Shown here piece after piece: positions 23,554 to 35,308 of a stretch of DNA of 64,000 nt. Made by a program: the position numbers and the translations under genes. Position 1 is the first letter of the stretch. Every line of letters starts with the position of its first letter. This DNA comes from Akanthomyces muscarius (taxonomy: Eukaryota; Ascomycota; Sordariomycetes; Hypocreales; Cordycipitaceae): positions 682,001 through 746,000 of the forward strand of contig NW_026611615.1 in assembly GCF_028009165.1 (NCBI RefSeq), written 5' to 3'. Under the pieces are notes generated by a model that worked only from the letters and a program-made list of their open reading frames with translations, was not told the origin of the DNA and did no database searches.

Positions 23554-24131
23554 TCGACCCCATTGTTGCACGATCTCGCGGAGTTAAGGCAACCGAGTTG
23601 GGAAGGGCGAGGGTTTGTTGCAATGCGAAAAGTATAGAGAGCGCCGTGTACGTATTATGAGATATCTAGAGCATAGAACAATTCAACGACTTACGTTGCA
23701 CATCTGCAAAGACCTGGTGTAATTTACGATATCAAGGCTGGTTTGTGGTCCCTTCAACACGGCAGCTTAGCATAACTAGTAAATATCTCGGTCCGAGACT
23801 ATCCTCTCAATTACGCCTATCATTGAGGTATGCGCCCATTACAGGCACACTCAGGCTATTGAACTTGATATGTACCGTCATTGTTCATCTACTCTAATCT
23901 AGTACTATGAGAATACGGGTAGACGCCCGTTCCATTCTTGGCTTTCAAGTTACCAAAACAGTATATGCCGAGATATCTTCAAAGGAAGCAAACGCCAACG
24001 CCGATACAGAACTCCAGCCATGATACGCAAAACAGAAACACACGAAAACAAACTGGTAGTCTCTATTGCAATAGACTGTGCTGGTTGAAAATCAAGTCGT
24101 TGCATTCGTGCACAAGGAGTCAAACTGGAAA
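23554..24131. other. Convergent intergenic region
   Basis: 3' flanks of the GT8 and ATG2 genes. No gene seen. Confidence 0.5.
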
Positions 24132-27100
24132 TCAGTGCTTGTATTTCTGCTAGTTGTTAGTACTCATCAGTTGTCAGGATTAGAACAACGTACCTCGTCA
24201 ATTCTCCTTCGGTTATTCGGATCCATCGCGTTGGTGGCACCCATGAGCGTCTGCCCGATTACCTTCGTGACGCCGACGGCCGGGCGGAAAATAATAGTCG
24301 GCGCCCGCTTCAGCATGACCTTGGCGACGCCCGCCGCCGACGCATTTTCCATCACCTCCCCTGGCACGGCAATGATGGCATCTCTCGCCAAATTGACGTC
24401 ACGCGCCAGTGATCGATATCCTCCTCGAATTCCTTGGAGGACGCCGGTGGGTTGGTCAGCGTAGAGTGAGATTTGCTTCTTTTCTTCCTCATCCAATTCA
24501 TCGTCATCCCAGTTGCCTTCGTCTGTGCGCTTCTCCGCGAGCATGTCTTCGGCCCCGAGCAAGGCGTATTGTGTGCCTACAGCAAGCTTGGCTCCCAATT
24601 TGACAATTTCTGTACCAGTAGTCCGTGCAAATGCTGTCGCGCCTTTGGAGATGCTTCTGAAAACTCGTCCATCCTTTTGGTACTCGCGAATCGGAATCTC
24701 GACCAAGTCCTTGAAGCCACTGCCTATATTAACAAGCGACCGCACAGGTGCCAGTCCAGCAATCACTCCAGGTAGCTGATTTGTCCGCACATCAGGCATC
24801 CAAATGTCATTCAGCATCTTACCAAGACGATCAAATCCAGACACGCCGTAGAGGATAACATGGCGCAGAATCATGCGAGATTCTTCCAGGACGATGAAAT
24901 TCATAAATTCGGTGGTGTGTCCTGATCGGAGTCCCGCATAGTCGACGCGCTTGGGCTTGAAATCGAGCTTTACCGATACGTTGTTAATCTCGGCTCGCTG
25001 GACAAACGGTACGTCGCTGGGTGAAGCGTGTACCGGCACCTTGTCGTCCTTGAATTCAAAGAATCGTGTGATGAAGTCGAGCGCATCCTGATCAACATGC
25101 AGCCGCAATGGCAAGAGCGTAGCCCTGAGAACGATTTCCGCAGCTGCAAGCTCTAGAATCGGCTTGACATTCAAAACTTCAAGGTGCACCATACTGGTAC
25201 CCATCTCACGCTCGCCTTGATCTTGGTCATATGTGGCAAACTTTCGCCACGTAGACGTATGGATGTGATCAAAAATGTCCAGGTTCTGCACACGAAGATC
25301 AATGCTGCTCTGTGTTTCGCCAGATCCTGGAGGATACACCACAAGATCCGCGTTCACACCTTGTAGCTCAAATGTGACCTTGTGGTGTTTGCTTCTGCTA
25401 AGCCGCAGACGCTTGGGCTTGTGTTGCTGGCGTCGTATACCACGGCTAGTCGTTGTAGTAAAGGCCGTGGTAGCAACTGACTCGGTCTCAGTCGCGGCGT
25501 CGTTGAGCCCCTCATTAATTGCTCTGGACAGTTCTTGGGGGTCGCGATTCGCAGGAATGCCGATATAAATCGAGTTGAATAGAAAGTCGCCAATAGCTTC
25601 GCCATCGTCAAATTCCTCCTCCTGAATCTGCGCGCTGATAGTACGAGATTGACGCTCCATGGCTCTGTTCTCAACTTCTTGCACGGCTTTGCTGATGGTG
25701 TCCCGAGTGTGCTGCCAGTCGTACCCATCAAACAGATTCCAGATGACATGAACGTCTCGCGCTGAGACCTTGACGGGACTGCATTTGACAAGCGTGGAAG
25801 GCGCACTATCGTATGTGTTTTTTGACGAGTTCCAGACCTTGGCAGCCTGCTCACCAGCAGCGTCTTGACCATAAAAATTGTCGTGTATCTCGAGCTCTTC
25901 GCTATCCACCGAGCCCTGACTAATGGTCGGATCAAACCCAGTGAGTAGAACGCCTTCGGTGGTTTCTTCCATTCGAGTGCCCTCGGATAGCATGCTCTTA
26001 GTGGCATCAAACAGCTCCTCGCCCGTCGATGCAGTGCCGTAGTACTGTGAGTCGACGGGGAACGAAGTCTCGCTCCCGCCGGCATCCGAAACGCTGCCAG
26101 CCAACTCTTGCGCACCAGCAAAGTCCTGGTCAAAGTCATAATCGCCTTCGGATCTACCGAATGCTTCCGCAGATATTGAGGCCAGGAGATCCTGGACCGG
26201 CACAACATTGGTCCTATACTTGTTCTCCTTGCTCGGTGGTGTCGGAGGCTTCAAAGCGTTCGCGAGCGTGATCAGCGTCTGAGTAGAGTCGGCGCAGGTC
26301 TCCAGAACAAGCAAGTCATCTCTAAGATCCACAGCCACCTGTTGCCCACCATCTTCGCCTGGAGCAACTTTGACCACAACCATGGCCGAGGAAATGTAGC
26401 AGATATCTACATATCCCATGGAGCACATGTCCGTAACAAGGGCAGATGTGACGGATGATGTTGGTCGCTTGATCTTGACAGGTGCAGGCTCGTCAATAGC
26501 GGTTGATAAGTCATCGATAAGGAGGAGGGATGCCTTGTTAATATTGAATGAGGCTCTCATCTGATTGTCCTTGGGCAGCATAACATCCAAGTGAGCGTCG
26601 GTCAGAGCAATCGTGAGCTTCGACGGCAGGTTCAATGGGTTGAGGCCGATCAGGCAGTCAGAAAAGGCAATGTCCAGCTTCGTTGGTTTCGCTCCTTTGG
26701 ATGACTGACTGGGTGACTGAGGCTGACGAGCCAATGCCGAGTGAGTCTGGTCGCCCAGGTTTGCTACTGAGGCTGCGAGTGAATCATCAAATTCTTGTGG
26801 AGTGGTGTCCTCGCCGAGACCAAGCAGGTCCATGATCGTGTGCACACGGTATTCAACAACAAGATATCGGAGCTTCAACTTGATAGTCGGTTCAATCTCG
26901 TCGCCAATTATCCGAGCCATGAAGACAGGCCCGCGACTTGGTATTTCTTGTGAGGCGGTAAATGGCGTGCACTTGACCAGCTCCTCCATTTTGTTTCTGC
27001 TGACAGAGACACCGCCGACAGACAAGGCAACGAGCGAGGGGAGCGTGATATGACTAACTTCCAACTCTTCAATTCCGCCAGTGAAGGAGCCAAGAGCACC

Positions 27101-30100
27101 ACCGACGTCGACACTGCCGCTGATACGTTGGATCTTTCCCAGGGTGAGCAGACCCGGCCGGTCATCTTCGGGCAGGTACTTGGCAACGGTAGATAGCTTA
27201 GCAAGTTCCTCGGCCAGGTTGGGCAGCACTGCCATTTGGCCAATATTTTTGATGCGGAAGCTGACGACATCTACAGCGGCCCGGAGCACAGAGCCCTTCC
27301 GACGCTGTCGTAGCAGTGTATCGACCATAATTTCGTCAGTTGTATGGTCATACTTGACCTTAGACGGGATGATGAGCTCGAGCAGCTTCTCCAAATCTGA
27401 ATTATTCGGCGCAGTCAAGAATTCTAGACGAATACCGCTGATCTCCGTATTGATAGCAGGTTCCGCCTCGGAGCCTTTAATGTAGGGGCCAGATACTCGA
27501 ATGCGGTTGCATGTAATGCCAATGCCTTCATCTCTGCTGACAATTTTGAAGGCGTTGCTTTCCAATGAGATACTGCACTCCCTGCCGAGAATATTGATAC
27601 GAGTGCCGCCAATCCGAACGTTGAGCTTGTTGCTAGACGCCACCGACTTGTCCTCCGGATAAATTGGTGTATCGAAGCGCACGCCGCGAGGCTTCATCTG
27701 CGGTGTGGGCGGCGTCTTAAAAGGCGGCGTGCTCGACGTTATCGAGGCGCTCATGTTAAGAAAGCTGCTCAGACCACCAAACCAGCTAAATGTCTCGTCC
27801 AGGCGTTGTAGCTCCAGCTGAAATACAAGCGCTAGAGTTTCCACTTCCGTGCGAATGCCTTCTGGAGACTCTAGAATTTTGATCGCAAGATCACTGCCAG
27901 CCGACAAGAATGTATCGCGCATAGAAGTGCTCATCGACTTGCCACCCTCAAACGAGATGATATCGCCGTCCGCATACCCAAGACGAAGCCGTTCAAGCGC
28001 AATTGTGGTTTCATACGAAATAGCGTTTGTAATTTTCGAGGACGCGGGCGAGGCCACAGTCCTTGACACAGCCAGGTTTTTCAGTGTCAAATTGAGCAAG
28101 ACCTCCTGTCTGAAGTCAAAGGCAGAGGGGTCCAGGAACCTATCAGCGGTATCTGCAATGCCACTCAGATGATTCAAAAAGTTGAGAGAAAGCTGCTTGA
28201 GGGAAATTTTGATTGGTGACTGCCGGTTTCCTTTTTCGTCTTTCTTGGTAGCACATCGCGACGTCTTTTGCGGGGCATCGGTTGTGACGGAGCTGAGCAG
28301 CTTTGTGGTGATCATATAAAGCAGGAATGCGATGGAAGCGTCGAAGTTGATTGTCATTGGTGACATGACAATTTCTAGTGTGTCATCGAGCTGCGTCGCC
28401 GTGGTTTCTTTCTTTGCCGTCTGAGATTCGGGAAGTTGTACCGAGAAGGCTCCAGGAGCCTGGGGGTAGATAGACCGAGTCATCGATGCGGCGAGATGCG
28501 GCGTGGATTCGTCGCCCGTCGTATGGATTTCAATATGCCGGTGCGAAGATGGCACATATATAGACAGCTTCTCAAGCTCGAGAATCTTCTTAACGACTTT
28601 GGTTGGTCCCATTGGTGTTGGTGCATCCTCTGGTGCAATATTGTCATCGCCAATACTTTCTGGCTCGCCTGCAGGGGCCTTCTTGGGGGCTGACTCTGCA
28701 ACGTTCTCGTGAATGGGCTCAGGTAGAGCAGCAGCCGTTACGGTAGCCTCAGGGGTGTCTTGCCCTGGTTCACAAGCTGACTCTTCGCCCCACGCACCGG
28801 GCATAGACGTAATATCTGCGAACGGTTGCCGCAGCTCTTCGGACACCAGTTCTACCTTGTCATCAGGCTCATTTTCTGCCTTGCCAGAAAGAACTTCCAC
28901 TTCTGACTTGGTCTCAGACTGCAACGGTTCAAGTGAAACCACAAATTCTGCTTTGCGGGCAACAACATCTTCGGCGCTCTGTTCGAGCACTTCAAGTGGT
29001 GTGATGGGCTCCGCCATCTCCTGCACTACTTGTGACTGCGCAACACCGTGCGAAAAAGCACTCATGTACATGCTTTCAGCTTCCTCGTGGCTATAGAGAC
29101 GCGACTCTTCTAGGTCATCGGACTGCGATTTGTCTGAACCAAGACCAGACGGTTGCATTTGGATACTCGCAGGACGGAAAGGCAATTCTCGCATGAATCC
29201 CGAGGGTGTCATATAAGTTGACGACTGCGATGTTTCTATTCGCTGAGAGTTGGCAACTGAAAATGCAGGCTCTTCATCGCTGTCGGAATGCATTGAGTCT
29301 CCGAAATCGTGGTAAATGGAGGCTCTAGGGGTGGCGGGATTTTCGTCGTCGTTTGTCTCCAACTCGTAAGGAATAGCCAAGGCGTCTTCACTGTCTCCAA
29401 GGGGATTGTCAGACTCGGTGATTTCAGCCTCCTCGGTAAGATGTTCCCTGAAGCTCTGCTCAAGATTGATGGACTGCTGTGACTGAAGCATGGATTGGGG
29501 TATATCAGAAGGCTCTCTTGAGGGCGGATTGCGGGTCATGAACGGCGACGACGTTGACGACGGCGAGAGCATCGAAGGAGACCGTGAGAGGGTCGGGAAG
29601 ATGTTGGCCTCTGATATTAAGAATGCCTGGATATTGTCTATAGAGATGTGGCGTTTGCCCTCCTTGGGGACGATCTTGGGCGCATCGCTAGCCGCGGAAG
29701 ATGGCGTGGTGACTCCTTCAATGTCTATGCTGTCAAGGGAAATTTGGAACGTAACTTGTTCCAAGCGGTTAGATCCGAGCTCGGTCGGCGTCTCCATGTG
29801 CAGCTGAAAGTTGACTCCACTGATCCTGACCTGCATACGGTCGAGTATGCCCTGCAGAAAGTCGGCAAGGAACAAAGGCAGAGATAGCGCCTGGCCTGTA
29901 CCTGTGGGGGATCCTTCCTCGCTTCCGTCCTCGCTCATGGAAACTGACGCTCCGAGATCTTGCGATTCGGCATCTAGGGCGTCTTGCAGCTTGCGGCGCT
30001 CGGCTGGAGACTCAGTGTCGAGGAAAGACTGTGCGAGATCCACGGCACTCGGTACAGTGTCGGTTGTTGCAGTCGTATGGGTCGGCGTCCGGTCGAGAGC

Positions 30101-30473
30101 GAGGACTTTGAGCTGCACATCGACACCATCCACGTCAACGACGATGGGACTGCTATAAAAGTCCATGGGTATAGTAACTCGAAGCAACAGAACTTTGGAC
30201 TTCTGGAGGATAAAGGCGGGCGGGAGGCTGAGCAGCTTCTGGAGTTTCTGTCGCAGCGTCAGTTAGCGCGGCACACTATGGCTACTGGGATTTCCATACA
30301 TCCAGTTTGACTCCAACATCTCGAAACTCCAGAACGGTATTCTTTCCGAGTGCAAGGTCGAGGTTGTCAAGATTCAGCGCGTCGGCATCCAGCAGCTCCA
30401 GGCGCGACAACGCATACCGCAGCAGCCGCTTGGGCATGCTAGAGCTTGTAAATGACGGGAAGAAGGACGCCAT
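24132..30473 (-). CDS. ATG2: Autophagy-related lipid transfer protein Atg2
   Basis: Three exons (30473-30300, 30247-24194, 24149-24132) are separated by introns of 52 and 44 nt, the second with a perfect TACTAAC branch site. The product is 2081 aa. The N-terminus ([20 protein letters not shown], then [13 protein letters not shown]) is the chorein-type start of Atg2, the lipid-scoop end that faces the ER. The C-terminal part includes [28 protein letters not shown] and [10 protein letters not shown], the conserved ATG_C region. The last exon adds only QKYKH. Atg2 works with Atg18 and Atg9 at the edge of the growing phagophore and moves phospholipids into it. The middle has long acidic, Ser-rich low-complexity stretches (residues about 150-560). 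The start at 30473 is the first ATG of the exon. Confidence 0.96.
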
Positions 30474-31123
30474 GATGTATCTGTGGAGATTCCAACCGGT
30501 ATGAAGTCAAGTGTCTTCTTCGTAGCGGTAGGGAATGTGCCCAAGGTATTACCGGTTCCGCGGCTGCCTGTCGAGCGCAGTTGGGTAGGTGCCTAGATAT
30601 CACGACACTCCCGTCAAGATGCGGGGAAGCGAGATCATGGCGCGGAGGGCGGAGTGGACATATAGACGATGAATGGAATCTACAGAGGTCGAGTTGAGTG
30701 GTCTGTGGCGAAGCAGAACTGGCTGATTGTGATGCAGCTCAGTGCAGCCGGTGTGCGAGTCTGAGAGTCTGGCCAGGCAGATGTCGGGGTGCTGCACGAC
30801 ATGGCAGTACCTAATGTGTGCGCAAGTGTGGTGCCAGGAGTGACATCTGTTGTGCTCAGCAGCCTACAGCAGGGCACTAGTGGCTAGTTAGGTAGCAAGG
30901 GTTTGTGTTGGGGTCAGTTGGCGTTTGGCCCCGCTAATAAAACTGCCCTGCGCTCGTGATTGAGAGGGGCTTTCAGTTGGCTTTCAGTGCGCGGACCCTG
31001 CTTCAGTGGCTACCGCTACCCCTGTATAGGTACCTACCTTACCTACCTAGAGGGACCATGTCAGCGGTGTCACTTGACCTGACCAGCTGTGCGATTGCGC
31101 TGGCTCACAACTGCCCTCGCGAT

Positions 31124-31163
31124 CCCCCAAGAGAGCATTGCGCCCCCCAAGAGAGCATTGCGC
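31124..31163. repeat. 20-bp tandem duplication
   Basis: The unit CCCCCAAGAGAGCATTGCGC occurs twice head to tail (31124-31143, 31144-31163) with no difference between copies. Confidence 0.9.
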
Positions 31164-31170
31164 CGCTGAT

Positions 31171-31202
31171 GTGCCTCCCTACCTACCTAGGTAGGGAGGC
31201 AC
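31171..31202. repeat. Perfect 15-bp inverted repeat
   Basis: The arms GTGCCTCCCTACCTA (31171-31185) and TAGGTAGGGAGGCAC (31188-31202) are exact reverse complements with a two-base centre. It lies 8 bp after the tandem duplication. It could be a binding site for a dimeric factor, an element terminus or a DNA cruciform. Confidence 0.85.
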
Positions 31203-31834
31203 GACACGTCGGAATTTTGTCTCTTCACAAATAAAATGTGCATATATCTACTTTGAAGCTGATTATTTCTCACCCCCCCAAAGGTCGTCGTTCCTCGACT
31301 TATTTCCTAGTACAGCTGCACATCAAACACCGTGCCCACATCACGGCAGCTTGCGGCACGCCACTGAGATTGACACCGAGATTTATTAGACTAGATAGGT
31401 AGATAGCTACATGTGGCCAAGACAGGGCGACTCTTGTGCCTAGTAACTACCACATTCCAACTCGTGGTCATCGTTGATTCATCATCGGCCGTGCCTTAGA
31501 AACGCCAACTGTAGGCTTGGAGTACCTGAAGTGATGAATTTGCAGCTAAGATTCACGCTACCAGCAACATCCGGTCACGATGCCCTGATGGTAGGGTAAA
31601 TGCAAGGCACGGTCGCGAATGCGACTGGCCCTGTTCGCAGACTGCGGCTGTCGCAAGATTCCTCTTATCAAAGCCACGCAAAGCTCAAAGCGGAAGTTGT
31701 ATCCAAGCTTAAGTTAATGCATGCCAGGTAGTTTGCGGCGCAGTGCTCTATTCACGTGGTGCCCATCACGATGCCCCGCTGGCCAGGCATGCCAGAGTAA
31801 ATGGCCGCAAACATTGCTCTGCGCCTATCCAACA

Positions 31835-33405
31835 ATGACCATGGCATCCAAGTCCAGGGCGCACATTGCCGTTGTTGGTGCCGGCCTCTCCGGCCTGCGA
31901 TGCGCCGACGTACTTTTGCAAAACGGCTTCCAGGTGTCAATCCTCGAAGGGCGGGACCGCGTCGGCGGACGGGTGCATCAGACGCAGCTCAGCAACGGCC
32001 ACTGGATTGACATGGGGCCCAACTGGATACACGGTACCACGGGCAACGTCATCCTAGACCTGGCTATGGACACTGGCACAGGCATCGACGATATTGATGA
32101 GGTTTCTTGCGCGTTTGACGAGACCGGAGTCAAGCTGGATGTCGCCGAAAGCCTCAGATACGAGACCATCATGTGGGAGACTATCGACGACGCTTTTGCA
32201 TACTCAACAGCATCAGAGGCAGAGATTGATCCAAAAAAGAGTCTCATGGATTTCTTTAGGGAAAAAGTGCCGCTAAAGATACCAGATGATGAGCCCAACG
32301 CAGCGGCCAAGCGCAACACAGTGTATCAGATCTGCGAGACGTGGGGAGCCTTTATCGGATCGCCGGTCACAAAGCAAAGCCTAAAGTTTTTCTGGCTAGA
32401 GGAGTGTATCGATGACGGTATGTCAGAAAGAGACGTAGTAGAGAAACGCTCCTAATAATAAGCAGAGAATTTGTTCTGCGCTGGTACGTATCGCAAGGTC
32501 TTACAGCGCGTTGCCAAGCCCGCAGGGGACAAGGCAGATATTTCCTTCAATACTATCGTCGATAGCATTACATATAAAAAGGAGGCAAAGGAAAAGGTTA
32601 CTGTTCACGTCAAAGATGGAAAGATTCACGAATTTGACGAAGTTGTCGTCACTGTCCCGCTGGGATGGCTGCAAAAGAACAAGAACAAGGCTTTTGACCC
32701 TCCTCTTCCAACCTCGCTTACCTCTGCCATCGACGCCATCAGCTATGGTTGCTTGGAAAAGGTATTTCCTACGACGCACCATCGATTCTACATCGCTTAC
32801 CAGTGCAGGTATATATCAGCTTCCCCGAAGCGTTCTGGAGAGCAAAAGACGACCAGCCAGAAACTGCCAAAGGGTTCATTCAGTGGGTATCGCCCACCTA
32901 TCACCCCGAACACAACGCCAGCCGCTGGCCACAGGAAGCGGTAGAGCTGTCCAGCCTCGGCAATGACGACGCGCACCCGACCTTACTCTTCTACACCTAT
33001 GGCGAGCAATCGCAGTGGTTTACCTCGGAACTCACCAAGCGTCCCGAGAAAAGAGACAAGACGGAATTCATCATCCAATACTTTAAGCCGTATTACTCTC
33101 GGCTGCCCAATTACATGGCCGATGCGGTGGTGTGTCAGCCAGTGGAATGCGTGGCTACCGAGTGGCTCAACGATGAGCTTGCAGGGAATGGGAGTTACGG
33201 CAACTTTCAGGTTGGTTTAGAAAGGGGCGATGAGCATATTAAGACGATGCGCGAGGGCCTACCGGACCAGGGCTTGTGGTTTGCGGGCGAGCATACGGCG
33301 CCGTATGTTGCCCTTGGCACAAGCACGGGCGCGTACCTGAGTGGCGAGGCGGTTGGGGAGAGAATCCTGGAAAAGTACGAGGAACTGAAATTTTCTGGTA
33401 AATGA
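31835..33405 (+). CDS. Flavin-containing amine oxidase, polyamine-oxidase-like
   Basis: Exons 31835-32417, 32466-32761 and 32809-33405 are joined across 48- and 47-nt introns, giving 491 aa. The N-terminal dinucleotide fold reads VVGAGLSGLRCADVL and is followed by the RVGGRV signature. The end carries LWFAGEHTAPYVALGTSTGA, the FAD-binding closing motif of the amine oxidase family. These enzymes oxidise polyamines or acetylpolyamines with O2, releasing H2O2; plant-type PAO and yeast Fms1 are relatives. No signal peptide or clear C-terminal peroxisome signal is seen (ends KFSGK). The start was set at 31835; another ATG two codons later has the better context. Substrate is not determined. Confidence 0.9.
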
Positions 33406-33988
33406 CGGAGCTGAGACTGGTAAATGGTCATGCGTGCGTAAGCACCTGCCCGCGGGTAAACCTGGGGATTGTCCGGAGTTTACAGTACACTGAACCATGT
33501 CAAGGCTCCGCAGTCGCTTCCCTCGAAGCTCCGGAGGATGCTGTGATGTTTCAAGTCCAACGTTTGAGATGAATTTACGTTGATTTCTGGTTTCTCCCAC
33601 TATAATTTGGCCTCACGAACCCGTCGCCTCCATCGCGGCGTTCAACTTCGGGCCTCCGCATCGGGTATTGCAGCTCCACTTGGCCCGGTCCCGAACCGAC
33701 GCCGCAGCTGGATCGGTCGGAGCTGATTGATCTGGCCATTGCCAATCATGAGCTCTCGTATACAAACGAACGGATAGGAGACCAAAAGACTCTAGTAGTT
33801 TTACGTCATTACTCATCGAGGGTCGATTTTTTTAGCCTACGATTGCCGATGCGACCTGCCCGCTTTCACCTCGCACCGCTGCCCAAAGTATAAAGGAACG
33901 ATTTGCCAGACACTGCCAGTCACGCAAAAGCATCAGACTCTATACAGCTAATAGCCTTACAAAGCTGCGTCAACACGAACAATCAAGT
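33406..33988. promoter_or_regulatory. Intergenic with MDR promoter
   Basis: A TATA-like TATAAAG lies at 33889-33895, about 95 bp before the next start codon. Nothing else was recognised. Confidence 0.45.
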
Positions 33989-34948
33989 ATGCCTGAAACA
34001 ATGCGCGCAGTGCAGATCCTCGGAGACAAATCGTCGCCCCAGATTAGCTTCTCTAGCACCTTCCCTGTGCCGTCTGCCACCAGCGGCGAGGTGCTGATCC
34101 GGGTATCCGCCGCCGGCATCACCGCCGATGAAGTCTCGTGGCCAGAGGTGTACGAATCCAACCGCATCCCCGGGCACGATATTGCCGGCACCGTAGCTGC
34201 TCTCGGGCCAGCCTACAAGGGCAGCGTCAAGCCCGGCGACGAGGTCTTTGCCATGATCAAGGCGGCGACGAAAGCTGGCGGCCAGGCCGACTATGTGCCC
34301 GTCTCGGGAACCGAAGTGGCGCTGAAGCCGGCGCGCATCTCCATGGGCGAGGCCGCGGCGCTGCCGATCCCGGTTCTGACAGCATGGGAGGCGCTGTATG
34401 AGCATGCAAAGATTGAAAAGGGAAACAAGCTCTTGATTACTGGCGCTTCGGGGGCCGTAGGCGCCATGCTTGTGCAAATTGCGAGCAAGCTGCTCGGTGC
34501 CGAGGTGGTTGCGCTCGCGTCGCCCAAGAGTCATGCGCACCTGCAGAATCTAGGCGCAAGCAGCTGCGTGGACTACAATGCAGCAGACTGGGAGACGTCT
34601 GTGGGTAGCGTCGACGCAGTCTTTGACACGGTCGGCAGTGAGGTCTATCGCAGGAGTTGGCACAGCCTGCGACAGGGCGGGACCATGGTGACGGTCGCGG
34701 ATCCGCCCCCGGCGTGGGCATTCAATGGCGGAAAGCCAGAGGAAGTAAAGGAGAATCCAGATGCCAAATTTGTGTACTTTATTGTGACGGCGAACGGGGA
34801 GAACTTGGGCAAGACGGCAACGCTTTTTGACAGCGGATTGCTCAAGACGCTCCCCGTGGTGGAATTCAAGGCGGAACAGGCGCTGGAGGCGTGGAAGTAT
34901 GCTGGGCAGCGTGGCAAGGCCGGAAAGGCTGTCATCCAGTTTTCTTGA
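33989..34948 (+). CDS. NAD(P)H quinone-oxidoreductase-like MDR protein
   Basis: Single exon, 319 aa. The N-terminal GroES-like domain reads VLIRVSAAGITADEV and GHDIAGTVAALGP. The nucleotide-binding Rossmann fold shows LLITGASGAVGAMLVQIASK, an AxxGxxG-type loop of the zinc-free quinone reductase branch of the medium-chain dehydrogenases. The Cys/His zinc ligands of true alcohol dehydrogenases are absent. It should reduce quinones or enones with NADPH in the cytosol. It lies 360 bp upstream of the bacterial-type response regulator, on the same strand and also without introns. Confidence 0.88.
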   Translation: MPETMRAVQILGDKSSPQISFSSTFPVPSATSGEVLIRVSAAGITADEVSWPEVYESNRIPGHDIAGTVAALGPAYKGSVKPGDEVFAMIKAATKAGGQADYVPVSGTEVALKPARISMGEAAALPIPVLTAWEALYEHAKIEKGNKLLITGASGAVGAMLVQIASKLLGAEVVALASPKSHAHLQNLGASSCVDYNAADWETSVGSVDAVFDTVGSEVYRRSWHSLRQGGTMVTVADPPPAWAFNGGKPEEVKENPDAKFVYFIVTANGENLGKTATLFDSGLLKTLPVVEFKAEQALEAWKYAGQRGKAGKAVIQFS

Positions 34949-35308
34949 ATAGCGCCCTCGATGCTTGGGTTTGGGAGTTGAAACAAATGATTTTGCTGGT
35001 TTTATAGTACCAGACAAGATCAAGAGAGATGAAACAATGATCAAGTGCAGAGTAACGTAGTGAGAAGAACAGCAGGTGTACGGATACACGATGTGGATAC
35101 AGGCGCCGTCTCCAGTCTGACAGAGAACCGTCGTGGCGCAGATTGATTGGGCCGATGCTTCCGTACGTCAAGGAAATAAACACCACCTCAGGACGACCAG
35201 TCCGTCTCATGCTGAGCAGTTCATCCGTCCCCATTGCGACCCGAAATAAACGCCTCGCTTTGCAGCCCAAGTATTACTGCATTTACACCCCGTGCGGTAA
35301 CCCCCAGC
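34949..35308. other. Intergenic between MDR and response regulator
   Basis: A 360-bp spacer with no coding signal. It must hold both a terminator for the MDR gene and a promoter for the next gene if that gene is expressed separately; no TATA box is evident. Confidence 0.5.

Larger units (their letters stand above)
30474..31834. promoter_or_regulatory. Divergent intergenic region, ATG2 / amine oxidase
   Basis: Upstream region for ATG2 (reading left) and the flavin amine oxidase (reading right). It contains several TACCTACCTAG motifs, a 20-bp tandem duplication and a 32-bp inverted repeat. No coding frame was convincing. Confidence 0.5.

Noticed and set aside
22921..23571. 216-codon frame opposite the GT8 gene
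   Set aside because: Antisense of a gene with clear GT8 motifs; no family resemblance.
25354..26208. 284-codon open frame overlapping ATG2
   Set aside because: Same strand, other frame of a well conserved long gene; composition is typical of a shadow frame.
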